From the NCBI RefSeq assembly GCF_001632365.1, contig NW_024468548.1, positions 7,257-71,256 on the forward strand: a stretch of 64,000 nt of DNA. Direction: 5' to 3'. This stretch comes from Laetiporus sulphureus 93-53. Lineage: Eukaryota > Basidiomycota > Agaricomycetes > Polyporales > Laetiporaceae. A program made the position numbers and the translations under genes. The notes below the pieces were generated by a model. The model did not search any database. It saw only the letters and a program-made list of their open reading frames with translations, and had not been told where the DNA came from. Shown piece after piece: positions 34,151 to 46,516 of this stretch. Positions within the stretch are counted from its first letter, which is position 1; every line of letters starts with the position of its first letter.

Positions 34151-36615
34151 ATGATTGCGAGCTGTTCCGGCTATCTCAGCCCGTCACAATCGACAGATAG
34201 CACGTCCACCCGCTATTCCCACCTCAGCCTGCTCACCTCCTCCTCATCCGTGTCTTCCGCTGCTACGGCACCGTCGCCTCTTCCATCGCCGTCGACATCG
34301 GTGCATTCTATTGGAAGCAAGACGCATGCCTTTTTCAGCTCTCCATTCGAGGGCTCGCCTACGCCCCTCCCGCCTCCCAACCCGCCCACACGGGTTTCGT
34401 CGATAAGATCCCAAGCGTCCGTTTCCTCGCTTTACTCGCCCACATCGTCGGCGTCCTGCGACCACGACGGTTGTTCCAAGGCCGACGAAACACCACGTAT
34501 CCACCAGCGCGTCCCCAAGCGCTCCCTAAACGCCGAGTTTTTCGGTCCTTCTCTTCTCCCCACACCTCCGCCCCGCACGGCGAGGCTTCCGCTGAGTCCG
34601 TCAGATTCTCGAGAAGGCTCGCTATCGCCTCCTCCCACCCGACAGACACTCCCACCTATCCCGCTCTCGCGGCTCTTCCCGTCGCGGAGGCGCTACGGAA
34701 CCGAGGATGCGCGTTCGCGAGAGCCATCGCCTCATCATCGGCGCGAGTTCGTGGAGCACGACAATGGCCCGCCGCCGAACTCACATTTACTTGTATCCTC
34801 ACCAGCTATTGAGAGTGTAACCGTAGGGGCTCCTATGCTGCCGGACTCGATCGATTTGCCTACTCCACTCGCTTTACCTGCCGAAGCTGAAGGTGCATCC
34901 TATGTTACTGGAGCATCCGAATCCAAGCCGTTACCGCCATTACCATCGTCTGTCTCTCAGGGCGATGAAACAGAGTCTCAAGTATCCGTCCTGGAGGCGG
35001 GCACAGTGCTGAAGAGCGCCTCGCTCTCACTCCGTTTGGAACGCGTGCTGGGCCATGGCGCATTTAGCAGCGTATGGTTAGCACGGGACGTTGACGGTCA
35101 GCTCAAGGCGCTCGAGCTGTCACGGAAGACGAGTCTTCTCAGGAGCAGAAGTGAGAAAAGGGGTAGGAGAAAGCGGCTTGAGGGCACGAGGCCGAGGCTG
35201 ATAACAGGTCTGGCAAATGGTGAGGGAGGTGCCCCTTTGAGGAGAGGGAAGGCGACAGCGCATGCAAGGAAGGCCAGTGACGAAAGTGCAGAAAGTGTGG
35301 AGAGCGTGTATTTGAGTGAGAACCGAGAGGGCGGGAGGAGTGCGTGTGTGGTTGAAAGGAAATCGGCGGAGGGTAGGCTGGTCGCTGTGAAGATGACGGA
35401 GCGGGCGTTGTGCGAGAAGGACTCGAGGTCGCGTGTGAGTTTCGTGCGCGAAGTGGAGATTTTGCGTGTAAGTCCCGATGTTTCTCCTTCATCGTGATAT
35501 CCCTGACGGCGCCGAACAGCACATCTCACATCCTTCAATTATCTCATACGTGCACTCCTTCAGCACTCCGTCGCATCATTGTCTTGTCCTGGAGTATGTC
35601 GGAGGAGGCGAGCTCTTCGACTTGATTAATAACAGCGAGAGTCACGCCCGCCTTGACGAGCCTCTTGTCCGTCGTATATGGGGCGAGCTCTGCAAGGCTG
35701 TTGGATGGATGCATGGTGTCGGACTTGTTCATCGCGATATCAAGTTGGAAAGTAAGTAGCTGCCATCGATTGTCTTTCAATGGAGCCTGCAACTCATGAT
35801 TGATCATAGACATCCTTCTCACAACTTCTATCTTCTCTTCACCCCTCCCAACACCTCCATCTCCGCTGGTCAAGCTCTCCGATTTCGGTCTCTCGCGGTT
35901 CATTGACCCGGCCCAGCCGCTCCTCACGACCCTCTGCGGCTCTGAGTCCTACGCCGCACCCGAGCTTGTCACCGGGCGTCCGTACGACGGGCGCGAAACT
36001 GATGCATGGGCATGCGGTGTTGTGCTATATGCGCTCGCGACGCGCCGGCTGCCGTTCGACAAGCCCCGCGCCCGCGTCGCCTCGCGTGAGCGCGAGATGG
36101 GGTTCCCTCAGCGCGAGGCGAAGCGCAGGGATGCCATACGCATGGAGCGGCGGGCGCTCTTGATGCGCATCGCAAAGGCGGAGTATTCTTGGCCTGAGCA
36201 GGAGGAGGAAGGAGACGGCATTGCGGATGGTGGAGAGGAGCAGGATGGCCGCTTGACGGGGACGGCGCTCGTGCGGAGTCAAGGGCTGCGGAGGATGGTG
36301 GAGCGGCTGCTCGTGCGCGATCCAAAGAAGCGCTCGAAAATCATTGACCTGTGGGAGGACGAATGGATGCATGGCGAGGGCGCCCCGCTGGCGCCGTTGA
36401 TGTCTGCCTCAGACATGGAGCCCTCGAACGCCGACACTTTCGCCGGCGTTGAGGCCGGCTCAGACGCGGTATTGCCTGAGCAAGTAGAAGCTGGATCGGA
36501 AGCTGATGCCGACCAGGACGCGGACGTAGATGCGGATGTGGATGCGGACGATGAAGGGCTCATCGTTGATGAGCATGATATCGGCCCGGGCAGTGTCGCT
36601 CATCAAGAGCATTGA
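34151..36615 (+). CDS. Serine/threonine protein kinase with large insert in the N-lobe
   Basis: Three exons (34151-35467, 35520-35751, 35810-36615) give 784 residues. The first 290 residues are Ser/Pro-rich and probably disordered. The kinase domain has the glycine loop GHGAFSSVW (about residue 302), the ATP-binding Lys in VAVKM (about 410), HRDIKLEN (about 510), DFGLSR (about 541) and a GSESYAAPEL activation-segment end. Between the glycine loop and VAVK lies an insert of about 95 Arg/Ser/Lys-rich residues. An acidic, Asp-rich tail (DADQDADVDADVDADDE) follows. The SYAAPEL and YDGRETDAWACGV motifs suggest the CAMK-like group of fungal kinases; no specific orthologue is claimed. Confidence 0.9.
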
Positions 36616-37160
36616 CGCGTTGACGAGTGACTTGCCTTTCTCTCTTCTTCCCTATGTTCCTGAACTTCCTCAAAATCACTCTAGCAAATTGTATATATCC
36701 CATGCAAATTTCCTCCGACCTTGCAAGCATCCCTAACATATTGACTATTTCACTGTTGTTGTCATAGTAGCGTCCGATTCGCGGTCTCCCATATCTCATT
36801 TCTCGTCTCTCACATCCTCTTTCCTCAATCACCAAATCACTCCATAAATATCAGGTGCCCGTGTGCCCTGCCCTCGCTCGTTAGTTTCTTGGTCATGTCC
36901 TCTGTAGATGCGGTATCATACGTATTTAGGCGTATTGCGATGCAATTCGTCTGCACTACTGGTCATACGCTTACAATTTTTCTCCCGAGACTGCGTGCTC
37001 TGTGTAGCTAGACTATTGTAGATTTCCGCAATTCTAAGTCTGCGCATTCATAAACTGTTTCCTCTACTTGAACTGGCGTTTCTGCCTTAATGTGTCCCAG
37101 CCGCTTCTGTATGGTACTCTTCCATCTACGATGATCACTTCGTTTCTCATGCTCTCTCGT
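36616..37160. other. Intergenic gap between convergent genes
   Basis: 3' flanks of the kinase and the first sugar transporter. Pyrimidine-rich, AT-leaning sequence, nothing supported. Confidence 0.45.
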
Positions 37161-39801
37161 TTACTTCGAGCTTGTCTTGAACGACTTCGAGGTGCTGCCC
37201 TGACTTGAGGAGCCTACTACGCCGAGAATGGCGTCAGCCTCTGGCGTGCCAGCCAGAGGCACGTCTTTCCTGAGCGACACTGCGACTGGCGAGACACCTT
37301 CGTTGTATGCCAAAGCGAACACAACGTCCATGTCTGATGGACGATAGTAGTCGTTCACTCATGGCTCTCACAGGTCTAGATGTGGAGACTCACCTTCCAA
37401 TGACCGTCCTGCAGTCTCTGGGAAGAAAAAGTATATAACAGGAATGATGAAGGCATTCAGAACAGCGAAAACTTTGCGAGAGGTGAGCTCTCATAACGAA
37501 GAGATTGCATAAATGGTTTGTCGACACACCAAGGTATGTCCGCCAGCCGATATTGTTGAACGAAGGGCTTGCAATCATCACTACCACAAAGTTGAACGTC
37601 CAAACCGATGCAGTGCTAAAAGCGTTAGCAGGGGCTCGAATACGCAAGCTGACAACCTCGGCGCACTGCAAAACATTCTTCAGTGCTCATTGGTTCTCCT
37701 AACGAGTACTGACACATACATAGAGCCAACTTGTCCCCAGCAATCCGACGGCAAAGAAGGTGTTGAATACGAATAATAGGACTACGGATACGACGCGGCA
37801 TCCTGGTGTGTTGATGGCGCCCATCACAGCTAGGAGCGTCATGGTGATCGTTTGGCCCACCTGACCAAACAGTATAAGTGGCCGCCGACCGAGGCGATCA
37901 ACAAGCCCAATGCCAATAAAGCTTGCAAGGAAATATTCGGTGCCATTGGCGGCAGCGACTATACGAGAATTGACATCGCTGAGACCGAGACGCTGGAAAA
38001 GGATCGTCTGTAAGAGAGACGAGATTCAGTAACTTATCACTCGCAAGCACGATGTGCTCACAGCAAAGCTGCGTAAGGCCGTCAGAACCTGGGTGGTTCA
38101 AGTGCAAGTAGCTACGTCACTCACTATGTGATGAGATTGATTCCACTCATCTGCTGGAAGCACTGCATGACGACAGCCAAGGCCGTGCGACGGAGGTTCT
38201 GTGAGCGACCATTGGTGAAGACCTCTCGAAGAGGGGACATGCTCGATGGACCGGTCCGGGACTCGGCATCAATGACTTCGCGAATGCCATGATAAGTGAG
38301 CTGGACCGAATCACTGGCGTAGTCCTTATCCTCCAATGCAGAGATCACCGCTAATGCTTCCGCATCGTGACCATGCTTCGCAAGCCACCGAGGAGACTCA
38401 GGCATCTATACGCAAGAGATGCATGACGCTTTATCAGTCTCTCCTCAATTAATTTCTAGCAAATTTGTTTCTTACGGCCGTGATGCCCACAACCATGATA
38501 AGCGCGAGGATGATTTGAAGAGCGATGGGCACTCTCCATTGTGCCGATGATTGTCTTAGAAAATAGCTACGCAATCACATTAAGATCATCGAAACAGGAC
38601 GGCGACGGAGGACTCACAAGGCTAAATCTATCCACTGTGACCGTGCGATACCGATCAAGATTACTTCTTGCATTCAACCGAGGACGTCACTCACATATCT
38701 GGGGAGAATGTTGATCTTTTGACACATTTCTCGAGACAACCAAGGACTTACGAGATTGTCACGCCAAAAGTGACCATAGTACCCTCTATCAGAATGAGAC
38801 TGCCTCTTTTGTCAGGCGGAGAGCATTCAGCCTGGTAGGCAGGGACGGTTGACGTCTAGATGTGATATTTTCAGCTAACATCTGGTTTCAAGATTTTGGA
38901 CCGACATTCAACCCCATAGCAAAGCCAGTAAATATGCGGGCTACGACCAGCTGTGCAAAGGTGAAAGACGTCGCTTGCAGTATCGCACCAATGATCATCA
39001 TCGTTCCGGCAAGAAAGATGGTCCGCCGCCGTCCTAACTTGTCCCCCAGCCATAGGTTGGAGAATGCGCCGAGGAGGGCCCCAATCTCCTGCGAACGGTT
39101 GCAATTAGCAAGGTGAGGTTCTCCGCGACAACCGTGTGAATAGATGATGCAGAGATAGAACATCCAACGAGGACACTGAGTGGCCTGCTCATTAGGAAGG
39201 AGAAGCCACCCCTGAATCCGACGACACTTCTGTCCTATCAGCTGATGATAGGCTCTCCATTTCAACTCGTCATCTGATGCTGTATGTCCTGCGGCATGTT
39301 CCCACACGACGCAATGGCTGCTCATGGGGAACAATGCATAATCCCGCAAGGTCATCTGAGACACTTGGATGAGAGACTCACGTAAATCGCGACAACAAAG
39401 CTTTGCAGGGTCGCATGGTTCGGGTGATCGGCATTCACCACGACCTGAGGAAATACCTTCTCAAACTGAAGAGGCACATCAATGCTACTACAACGGGATA
39501 CAAAACCGCAGAGTGACCTGATTTGCAGTCAGGAGAGCAGACATGACAGCTTGGTCATAGCTTTATCATGGCTCAGTTCATCGAGCACTGACAACAGGAT
39601 AACTGACACGCACCCAAACAAGGTGAAGCTTGTACCGGCCACGCAGGCAATTGCAACTATCAGCCGCCTGCCACGCAGCACTGGCATAGCATTGCGAATT
39701 TCCTCGTCTGCGTCAGAGCCATAAGAGAAAAGGTACTCTCTACGGGCTTCAAGTTTCTCGGGGAAAGAGCCATCGGCACTCCGGTGCTCGGGTGAAGACA
39801 T
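37161..39801 (-). CDS. MFS sugar transporter, tandem copy 1
   Basis: A sugar porter of the major facilitator superfamily in the plasma membrane. The minus-strand gene has many exons. In order the protein shows GRRLIVAIACVAGTSFTLFG and YDQAVMSALL (helix 1), GDKLGRRRTIFL and QATSFTFAQLVVARI (helices 2-4), YQAECSPPDKRG, the PESPRWL motif before the cytoplasmic loop, MQCFQQMSGIN, LVDRLGRRPL in the second half, and PETAGRSLEDMDVVFAL at the end. All sugar-porter signatures are intact. Start MSSPEHRS at 39801 is preferred, though an in-frame Met lies at 39873. One intron (about 39090-39381) is near 290 nt, much longer than the other introns. Copy 2 at 40529-43127 is a close paralogue. Confidence 0.88.
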
Positions 39802-40528
39802 GGCAATGAGAGTCAAGTCGAGGGTCCACGACGCGTTGATTTTATAAGGTCTACTCGTCCTAAGGAGGCCCAATCAGCGCCTGAGAAGGGATAAAATAAG
39901 ATTTGAGGGTAGCAGAGTTGAAGCAATAGAAGCGGGTAAGACGGTGAATGGCCATTGATGATAAACAGAGAAGCATACACACCACTGACAAGATTGTGGA
40001 GATATAGGGGAGAAGACTCACTGAGGTGTCCAAAGGAGCGGTAAGACTGCATCAGTAAAACGTTGTCATCTCGCAACTATAGAGATAAGACCGCTTCAGA
40101 ATGATAGCAGAGTTAGTGACCTTGCATCTGACACCAAAGCCGTCTTCGAAGGCTGGCGAACTCCATGCCAGCCGACCATGAAGGATTGCATATTGCAAAC
40201 GGCAGCATTTCAATTCCAGAGGTCCTGCTTCGATGAGTCCAGTCAGCTGTCAAGCCATGAGTCCATCAATGAGACACACGTGTTACGCAATTCGGAGAAC
40301 GCTTGGTCATGTAGATAAGACAAGTCGTGCAAAACTATCCACACAACGCACTTCGTCCTACCAATCCATCCACATTTCATAAAGCATACAGGACGCGCGT
40401 GCGAATGCTCGTCGCATAAACGCCTACGTGCTTGTATGGTCATAACCAACGCACGCGACTTGTTGGATTCTCCGCACCTTGCAGCAGATCATCACTAATG
40501 GGGACGTTGAGCCACGGTCCCCACCTGT
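39802..40528. other. Intergenic spacer between tandem sugar transporters
   Basis: Promoter side of copy 1 and 3' side of copy 2. No additional gene was found. Confidence 0.45.
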
Positions 40529-43127
40529 CTATTCTTTGAATGGGACATCCTCTACATTTTGAATGCGCTCCTCAGGACGGACGCCGAGAATTGCATCCGC
40601 CTCCGGGGTACCAGCCAGCGGCACGTCTTTCCTTAGCGAGACCGCCACTGGGGAGACTCCTTCAGTGTAAGCCAAGGCAAAAACGACATCCATGTCTGCG
40701 GTAGAATCAGCAACGAGCACAAGCTGTATCAAAGAAAAGGTGGAAGGTTCCTACCTTCCAAAGAGCGTCCAACCGTCTCAGGGAAGAAAACGTATATGAC
40801 CGGGACGATGGCGGCGTTGAGAGATGCAAAGACTGGTGCAGTAAATGAATTATAAGCTCGGGCGATGATTTCATAACGTACCGATATAGGTTCGCCAGCC
40901 GATATTGTGGAAGGAAGGGCTCGTGATCATAACCACCACAAAGTTGAACGTCCAAACAGACGCCGTACTAAAGGCATTAGCAGGCGCTCGAATGCGCAAA
41001 CCGACAATCTCAGCGCACTGCAAGCGGCTTGTCAGACGAGAAAGACAGCGATGACGGCGGATTGTACCTACATACAGCCAAGTCATGCCCAGCCAACCGA
41101 TCGCGAAAAAGGTGTTGAACACGAACATCAACACTGCCGACGCGATTTGACATCGTGAAGTGTTGATGCTGCCGAGTACAGCGAGGACGACCATCGTGAT
41201 AGATTGCCCGGTGGTCGCAAATAGCATGAGTGGCCGACGACCAACACGGTCTATGAGGCCGACGGCGATGAAGCTCGCTAAGAAAAACTCAGTGCCGTTG
41301 GCGGCGGCCATAATGCGCGATTTCACATCGTTAAATCCAAGGCGTTGGAAGACGATCGTCTTCGGTGAGAGAATTTGTCATCGAGATCATCAGCAGCTGA
41401 CGTTCAACAAGGACTCACAGCAAAGCTACACAAATCGAAGTGAGCAATTGTCGCGACGTCAAGTGGAGACAGAAGCTCACTATGTTATCATGTTCTGCCC
41501 GGAGATCTGCTGGAAGCACTGGCAAAGCACAGCAATGGATGTTCGCCGGAAGTTTTGCGAAGGGCCGTTCGTGAAGACCTCTTGGAGGGGCGACTTGTTC
41601 GACGGCCCGACATGAGACTCGACAGCGATAGCCTCACGGATACCATGATAGGTGAGCTGGACAGGCTCGCTTGTGTAAACCTTGTCTTCCAAAGCAGAGA
41701 TCACTGCTAGCGCATCCGCATCGCGACCATGCTTTGCAAGCCACCGCGGAGATTCGGGTAGCTGTGCATGCGTGCAATGTTCAGTTCCCTTACGCATGGA
41801 GTTGAGAGCTTCCTACGAATGCGATGCCGACAATCATCATTGATGCCAGGACATTTTGTAGCGCAATGGGCACTCGCCATTGGGCGGATGAACCGGTCAG
41901 CCAGTAGCTGGAAAGACGTGAGCAATCTAGTATGCTCAAAGACCATTGATGCCCTCACAAGCCGAAGTCTATCCACTTATTCGTACGAAGGTTGCTCATC
42001 AGCACGCTTCGTCATGTATAATAACGATTACCCACATTACTATGAGCCCATCAGCAATGCGCACGATCATGGGGTGAGGACGGTCACTTACGAGGTCATC
42101 AGGCCGAGCGTGGACACTCCGCATTGCATTACCATGTAAGTACCTCTGCTCGCGGCAGGCGAGCACTCGGCCTGATATGACGGAACAGTAGATGTCTGCA
42201 CAACAATCATCATTGTTTGGTCGCTTGCACTGAAACTGACCACAACACGCTCACGTTCAATCCGATGCCTAGGCCCGACACGATACGGGCGACGACCATC
42301 TGCGTGAAAGTGAACGACGTAGCCTGCAGTATCGCACCAATTATCACGATCACGCTGCCGAGGTAGATCGTCTTCCTCCTGCCAAGCTTATCGCCTAGCC
42401 ACAAGTTTGACAAGGCGCCGAATAGACAGCCGATTTCCTATCGAGAGAGACGATAAGCAGTGCGGTCGAGGCCTCAATGCGTGTGAAAGAGATAGTGTCA
42501 AAGGAGTAGTACATATATTGGTTGTGCCAATTGCATTGTTATTGACATGCAGGAGCGCCGCCATAACGCTTCCATGGTATCAGCTGATGCTGGACTCCAT
42601 ACAGGCTCATCACCTGACGGAGTACTGTTTGCAAAGGTTCAAGGCACCAATAGCGCACAAAGAGCAAGCGGAGCAGCCAACACTGTCAGCTGAGACGTGT
42701 TCGTGAGACACCCACGTAAACCGCCACAATGAAGCTCTGCAAAGTAGCATGGTTGGAAGGGCCATCGTCCACCACCTGAGGAAACACCTTCTCGAACTGA
42801 AGAACGTATCAACACTGTGAGGCTGGGATCCCAGAAAGCATGTAACGGTACCTGGTTTGCAGTGAGCAGGGCAGACATTACGCCTTGGTCATAACTACGA
42901 AGCTATCGGCCGCCATGCTGAGGTTGAAACTGAAATGCTACGCACCCAAACAGAATGAAGTTGGTGCCCGACACAAAGGTGAGAGCCATTATCAGTCGAC
43001 GTCCACGCAGAGCGGGTACAGCAGCGCGAATGTCGTCTCCCGAGTCCGAGCCATGGGAGTCCGAGCCTGTTTCATGCGTCTTTTCGGAGACAGTATGGTG
43101 CACACTCTGGCGCGAGGTCGTGGCCAT
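40529..43127 (-). CDS. MFS sugar transporter, tandem copy 2
   Basis: Paralogue of the preceding gene in the same orientation. It shows GRRLIMALTFVSGTNFILFG, GDKLGRRKTIYL, QATSFTFTQMVVARI, YQAECSP, PESPRWLAKHGRDADALAVIS, CFQQISGQNMIT, LIDRVGRRPLMLF and a final LEDMDVVFALAY block. The C-terminal motif SLRKDVPLAGTPEADAILGV is shared with copy 1. The two differ mainly at the N-terminus and last 15 residues. The start at 43127 (MATTSRQS) was chosen over an upstream in-frame Met at 43184 because the extension is not conserved. The long intron (about 42435-42715) is at the same position as in copy 1. Substrate unknown. Confidence 0.87.
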
Positions 43128-43974
43128 GGTGCAGTGCGCGGCGCACCAATTAGAATTTGAGTGAGAGGAAGCGAGGCGAGCCACATTGTTCTCATAAGCT
43201 CTTGAGAGCTTTTATACTCCAGTAGGCAGGCTAGACAACGTTTGACAGGGCCGAATGCCAGATGTTGTGACAGCACCGTATCACGAGCGGTTGCGTGCTC
43301 GGAATCAAAGGTGCGCGAGGCATTGAAGTTGATCGCAGATCGTCCAATAAGGAGTTGATAGAAGACCTTTCGGAACAAGTTAGCATACAGCACCCAGAGA
43401 GCACGCGCATGAAAAGTGTGCACCTCACGGATCAGATGACGGAACCATTAACGACGGTTCGTTCCGAGTCCAAGCCCGGACTGGAGAGACCGGGTTGATA
43501 TCAATGCTCGTGTGGCATATGAATGTCGTATTACGCATTTGTTACGGCTGGCAATCGCTGATGGTTCGTAGAAGTGAATTTTGCTCCTAAAATAAGCCAT
43601 AGATACTATTAGTTTAGAAGTGCGTGGGGAGGTGGATGTCCGAGGACACATTGGAAAAGTTCCGATGCGTTTCAGCTGGCACATTGGGCAACAAACAAGC
43701 AGTTCTGGTGTTTGCAGAACATCACAACGATTGTAATGACAATTGATGGGATAATAGAAGACCTAAGCGAAGCAGCCAATGGGTTTCGAGCCATTTGTTT
43801 TTGATCAAGCTGATGATGATTTCGATCAATTGATGCGTGCTTTATTGCGCATCTGCTCGGCACATTCACCGTGCAATCAATGTTCATAAGCTCTGATCCA
43901 GGCCGTATATCTCCACTCTACCGTACACATCTCCGTCTCCTGCGTTTCAATCTTCTTTTTGCTGGTGAAAGCAC
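43128..43974. other. Intergenic divergent region
   Basis: 850 bp between divergent genes. No coding exon was supported; the region should contain two promoters. Confidence 0.45.
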
Positions 43975-44870
43975 ATGATGGCGGACGGGGAGAAGCCACA
44001 AGCAAGCAGAGCTGATGTCCCTGCAACCTCGCCTCCGGTGCCTAGCCGTAGCTGGAGGCGTAGCGTGCAACCTGTCCTGACCATCATCTCCCATGGTACC
44101 GCGCCATTTATCAGCACATTCCTTCTCATCCATCTCTCCGCACCGATCCTTGCCAACCTCGGTGGCGAAGCGATGGCGAGTCAAGTCATGGTACGCGTCG
44201 CAAATCCCGCGTAAACTCCTCTTCAGCTGTGTGCCGAACCTCACTTTGTTTGCAGATGATCGGCAGAGAGCTCTATCAGACACGGCACGCTGAACCCATT
44301 TTGTATGCCGCTCTCGTAATTCACCCGCTAGCGAGCACTCTCCGACGCGTCCTCGCCCCCACCACAGCTGGGCCCGTCTCCCCCAAATCGAAGGGCTACC
44401 TTGAGCGTATCAAATCCTACCCGCGCAACCTCATCTCTCCGCTCTCTCTTCCCGCCTACGCTCTCGTGCTCCCACTTACCATACACACCCTCACACACCG
44501 CATCTACCCCTCCCTTCCCATCGCACCCATCTTCTCCCTCTCGCCTTCTGAACTCGACTTTTCCTATGTCCAGTACGTCTTGGACGCATATCCCTGGCGT
44601 TCGTGGCTCGGCTACGGGATGCTCGTAGGCTGCGTGGTGTGGCATGGGACCGAGGGCGTGCGTCTGATCTACAATTCGTACGAATGGGTCAGAGGAGGCG
44701 CGCAGACGTGGAGGAGAGAGCTGAGGAAGATGATCATCGTTACTGGGGCGGTGATGATCCCAGTTCTGTCGGGTTTGTGGGTGATGTCAAAGGAGCCACT
44801 GTTGATGCTCGGCGGAACAGCAGAACGGTGCCACGCAGCGTTAATACAGTCATTTGCGTATCGCTACTAA
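43975..44870 (+). CDS. Mcp1-like (DUF1691) mitochondrial membrane protein
   Basis: Two exons (43975-44190, 44256-44870) give 276 residues. A hydrophilic N-terminus precedes a helix with the motif ISHGTAPFISTFLLIHLSAPI, then YPRNLISPLSLPAYALVLPLTIHTLTHR, YGMLVGCVVWHGTEGVRLIY and a final helix MIIVTGAVMIPVLSGLWVM. The repeated hydrophobic segments each with a conserved His (SHG, IHTLTHR, WHG) match the DUF1691/Mcp1 family. Yeast Mcp1 is an outer mitochondrial membrane protein that works with Vps13 in lipid homeostasis. The alternative Met at 43978 is equivalent. Family assignment is from memory of the motif pattern. Confidence 0.75.
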
Positions 44871-45114
44871 GTTTCAATCCCATGTCCCATTAGAGTTGGA
44901 AAATTTTCAAGATGCGGCATAGCGATGGAATTAGCAACTGTCACTGCAGATACGGTGCAATTCGTCATGGTACAGTCAAGGAGAGCGAAAGTACAGGTGT
45001 AATGCATACATGTATAGTACTATCAAATGTGTACTACCTTGTCACAAGAGGCGCGAATGGGCTGATTTTTATACAAGGTCATAATGAACAGCATTTCGAA
45101 TATATAAGTGCAAA

Positions 45115-45994
45115 TTGATCGTCATCGCAACGATATCCGGGGCCAACGTCCGTCGATTCGCCAACACGTCACGTGAGCGCATCCCATCGCTCCCCCCTCG
45201 CTCCGCCAGTCGCGCGTCGAGCTCCAGCAGCCAGCAGCCCGTCGCCGGTTCTTCCAGGCGAGTCCGAGTGCGCGGTATCGACATCCGCTACAACAGCGCA
45301 GGTGTCCTGTCAGAACACTCCACCATCATCTCCCGCACACACACGCCGTCCCCAATGCCCTCCGAACACGGCGACGACCACCCCGCTCCCCCTCCCTACC
45401 GTCGGGCCTCGCAGGTCCCCGAAGGCCAGCAGCCCGCCCCCATCGACCTCCTCGCGGCGATCAACGCCCTCCAGGCGCAGGTGGCCGGGCTGGGCCAGGC
45501 CGGGGTTGACCGACAAGCCGGGCCCCCGAAGACCACGCAAGAGCTGTTGCGCGCCCTGGCGCGGCGGCTGGTGACCGTCATCGAGGACGGAGGAGACCCC
45601 GGGGAGGTTGCCGACGAGATGGGCAACATCGCCGACCACATGGACCTGGGGCTCACCCTGGGCTCCGCGTGGGAAGCGCGCGCCGCCGAACCAAGCGCCG
45701 AGCAGCGGCAGGGCGCACGACCAGGACGAGCGGATGCGGCGAGTCATCCGGGAGGAGTTAGGCCGGGGCCGGAGAGGTGGCGCCCGGGCAGGAGCCGCTG
45801 GCCGAAGTGGCGCGGCAGGACGGGGCCGAGGCCGGGGGCGTGGTCGGCGCGGTGGCGCCGCGGCGGCAGGGCAACCTGTCGACACGTGCGCACGCTGCGG
45901 CCGAGTAGGCCCGCGAGTGTATGAAGGCTCAGAGAGAAAAGGGGGAAGACAAGGCGGAGACCAAAGGCAGGCCACCTGCGCCACACGGGCGTAA
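45115..45994 (+). CDS. GC-rich Pro/Arg-rich reading frame with probable frame break
   Basis: A long plus-strand frame (45115-45924) starts with Ser/Arg/Pro-rich sequence, then a more globular-looking part (PIDLLAAINALQAQVAGL, TQELLRALARRL, IADHMDLGLTLGSAW). Near 45690-45720 the better-looking sequence shifts to the next frame, giving DERMRRVIREELGRGRRGG, a Gly/Arg run and CARC before a stop at 45994. Either a short intron or a frameshift explains this. Base composition is far higher in GC than the neighbours, and antisense frames are open too, so the coding call is weak. A retroelement gag-like remnant is possible but no protease or reverse transcriptase is nearby. Confidence 0.3.
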
Positions 45995-46068
45995 AAAGTA
46001 AAAAACGCGCAGCCACAGGCGTGAGTAAATTATGTAACGGCAGGCTGTACGCCAAGTATTCGGAACTC

Positions 46069-46111
46069 GGCTAAGATCCAACGCGGCTAAGATCCAACGC
46101 GGCTAAGATCC
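46069..46111. repeat. Tandem 16-bp direct repeat (about 2.7 units)
   Basis: GGCTAAGATCCAACGC occurs twice back to back, followed by a third partial copy GGCTAAGATCCGC. It lies in a gene-free stretch (45995-46516) just downstream of the GC-rich frame. Nothing else was recognised in that stretch. Confidence 0.9.
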
Positions 46112-46516
46112 GCAAGTGTGACTTAAGTTAGCGACTTTTAGCCGGGAGAATTAGCTAGTATTCCCACAATTAGCGCAATATGCGACCGCGATGCATTGGG
46201 CCATCTGTAGTATCGTTACGAAACCGTGAGGGAGCATGTGTGCTCGCAAAACTGGATGGTGCAATACCGGACTGGCTGACGGCTGTTTTCGCGTCATACA
46301 ATTAGGCGAAGATTCGGATGACAAGACTTCGGAGGAAACGGATTAAGAGTGGAGCACTAACACTTTAATATTTCTGTAGATCTCTTGGTGCATGGTCGAC
46401 TCACTCAAGTTTGGCAGAAAACTTTCAAACAATTCGTAATCGGGAGCAGGGTGTATATTTCAACTAAATTGTACAAAAGACACATACAGGAAGTCATGAC
46501 ACCGAGGTATGGGAAT

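Noticed and set aside
34244..34655. Antisense Arg/Gly-rich frames opposite the Ser/Pro-rich N-terminus of the kinase
   Set aside because: Typical shadow of Ser/Pro-rich coding DNA; the plus strand continues in frame to a kinase domain.
39130..39375. Independent small gene inside the first sugar transporter
   Set aside because: The segment is best explained as the long intron shared with the second copy; splice ends fit in both.
43975..44870. Cytochrome b561-type membrane protein
   Set aside because: It has His-containing helices but the motif order fits the Mcp1/DUF1691 pattern better.
45310..45984. Antisense Pro/Arg-rich frame of 224 residues
   Set aside because: High GC content opens all frames here; nothing distinguishes it from chance.
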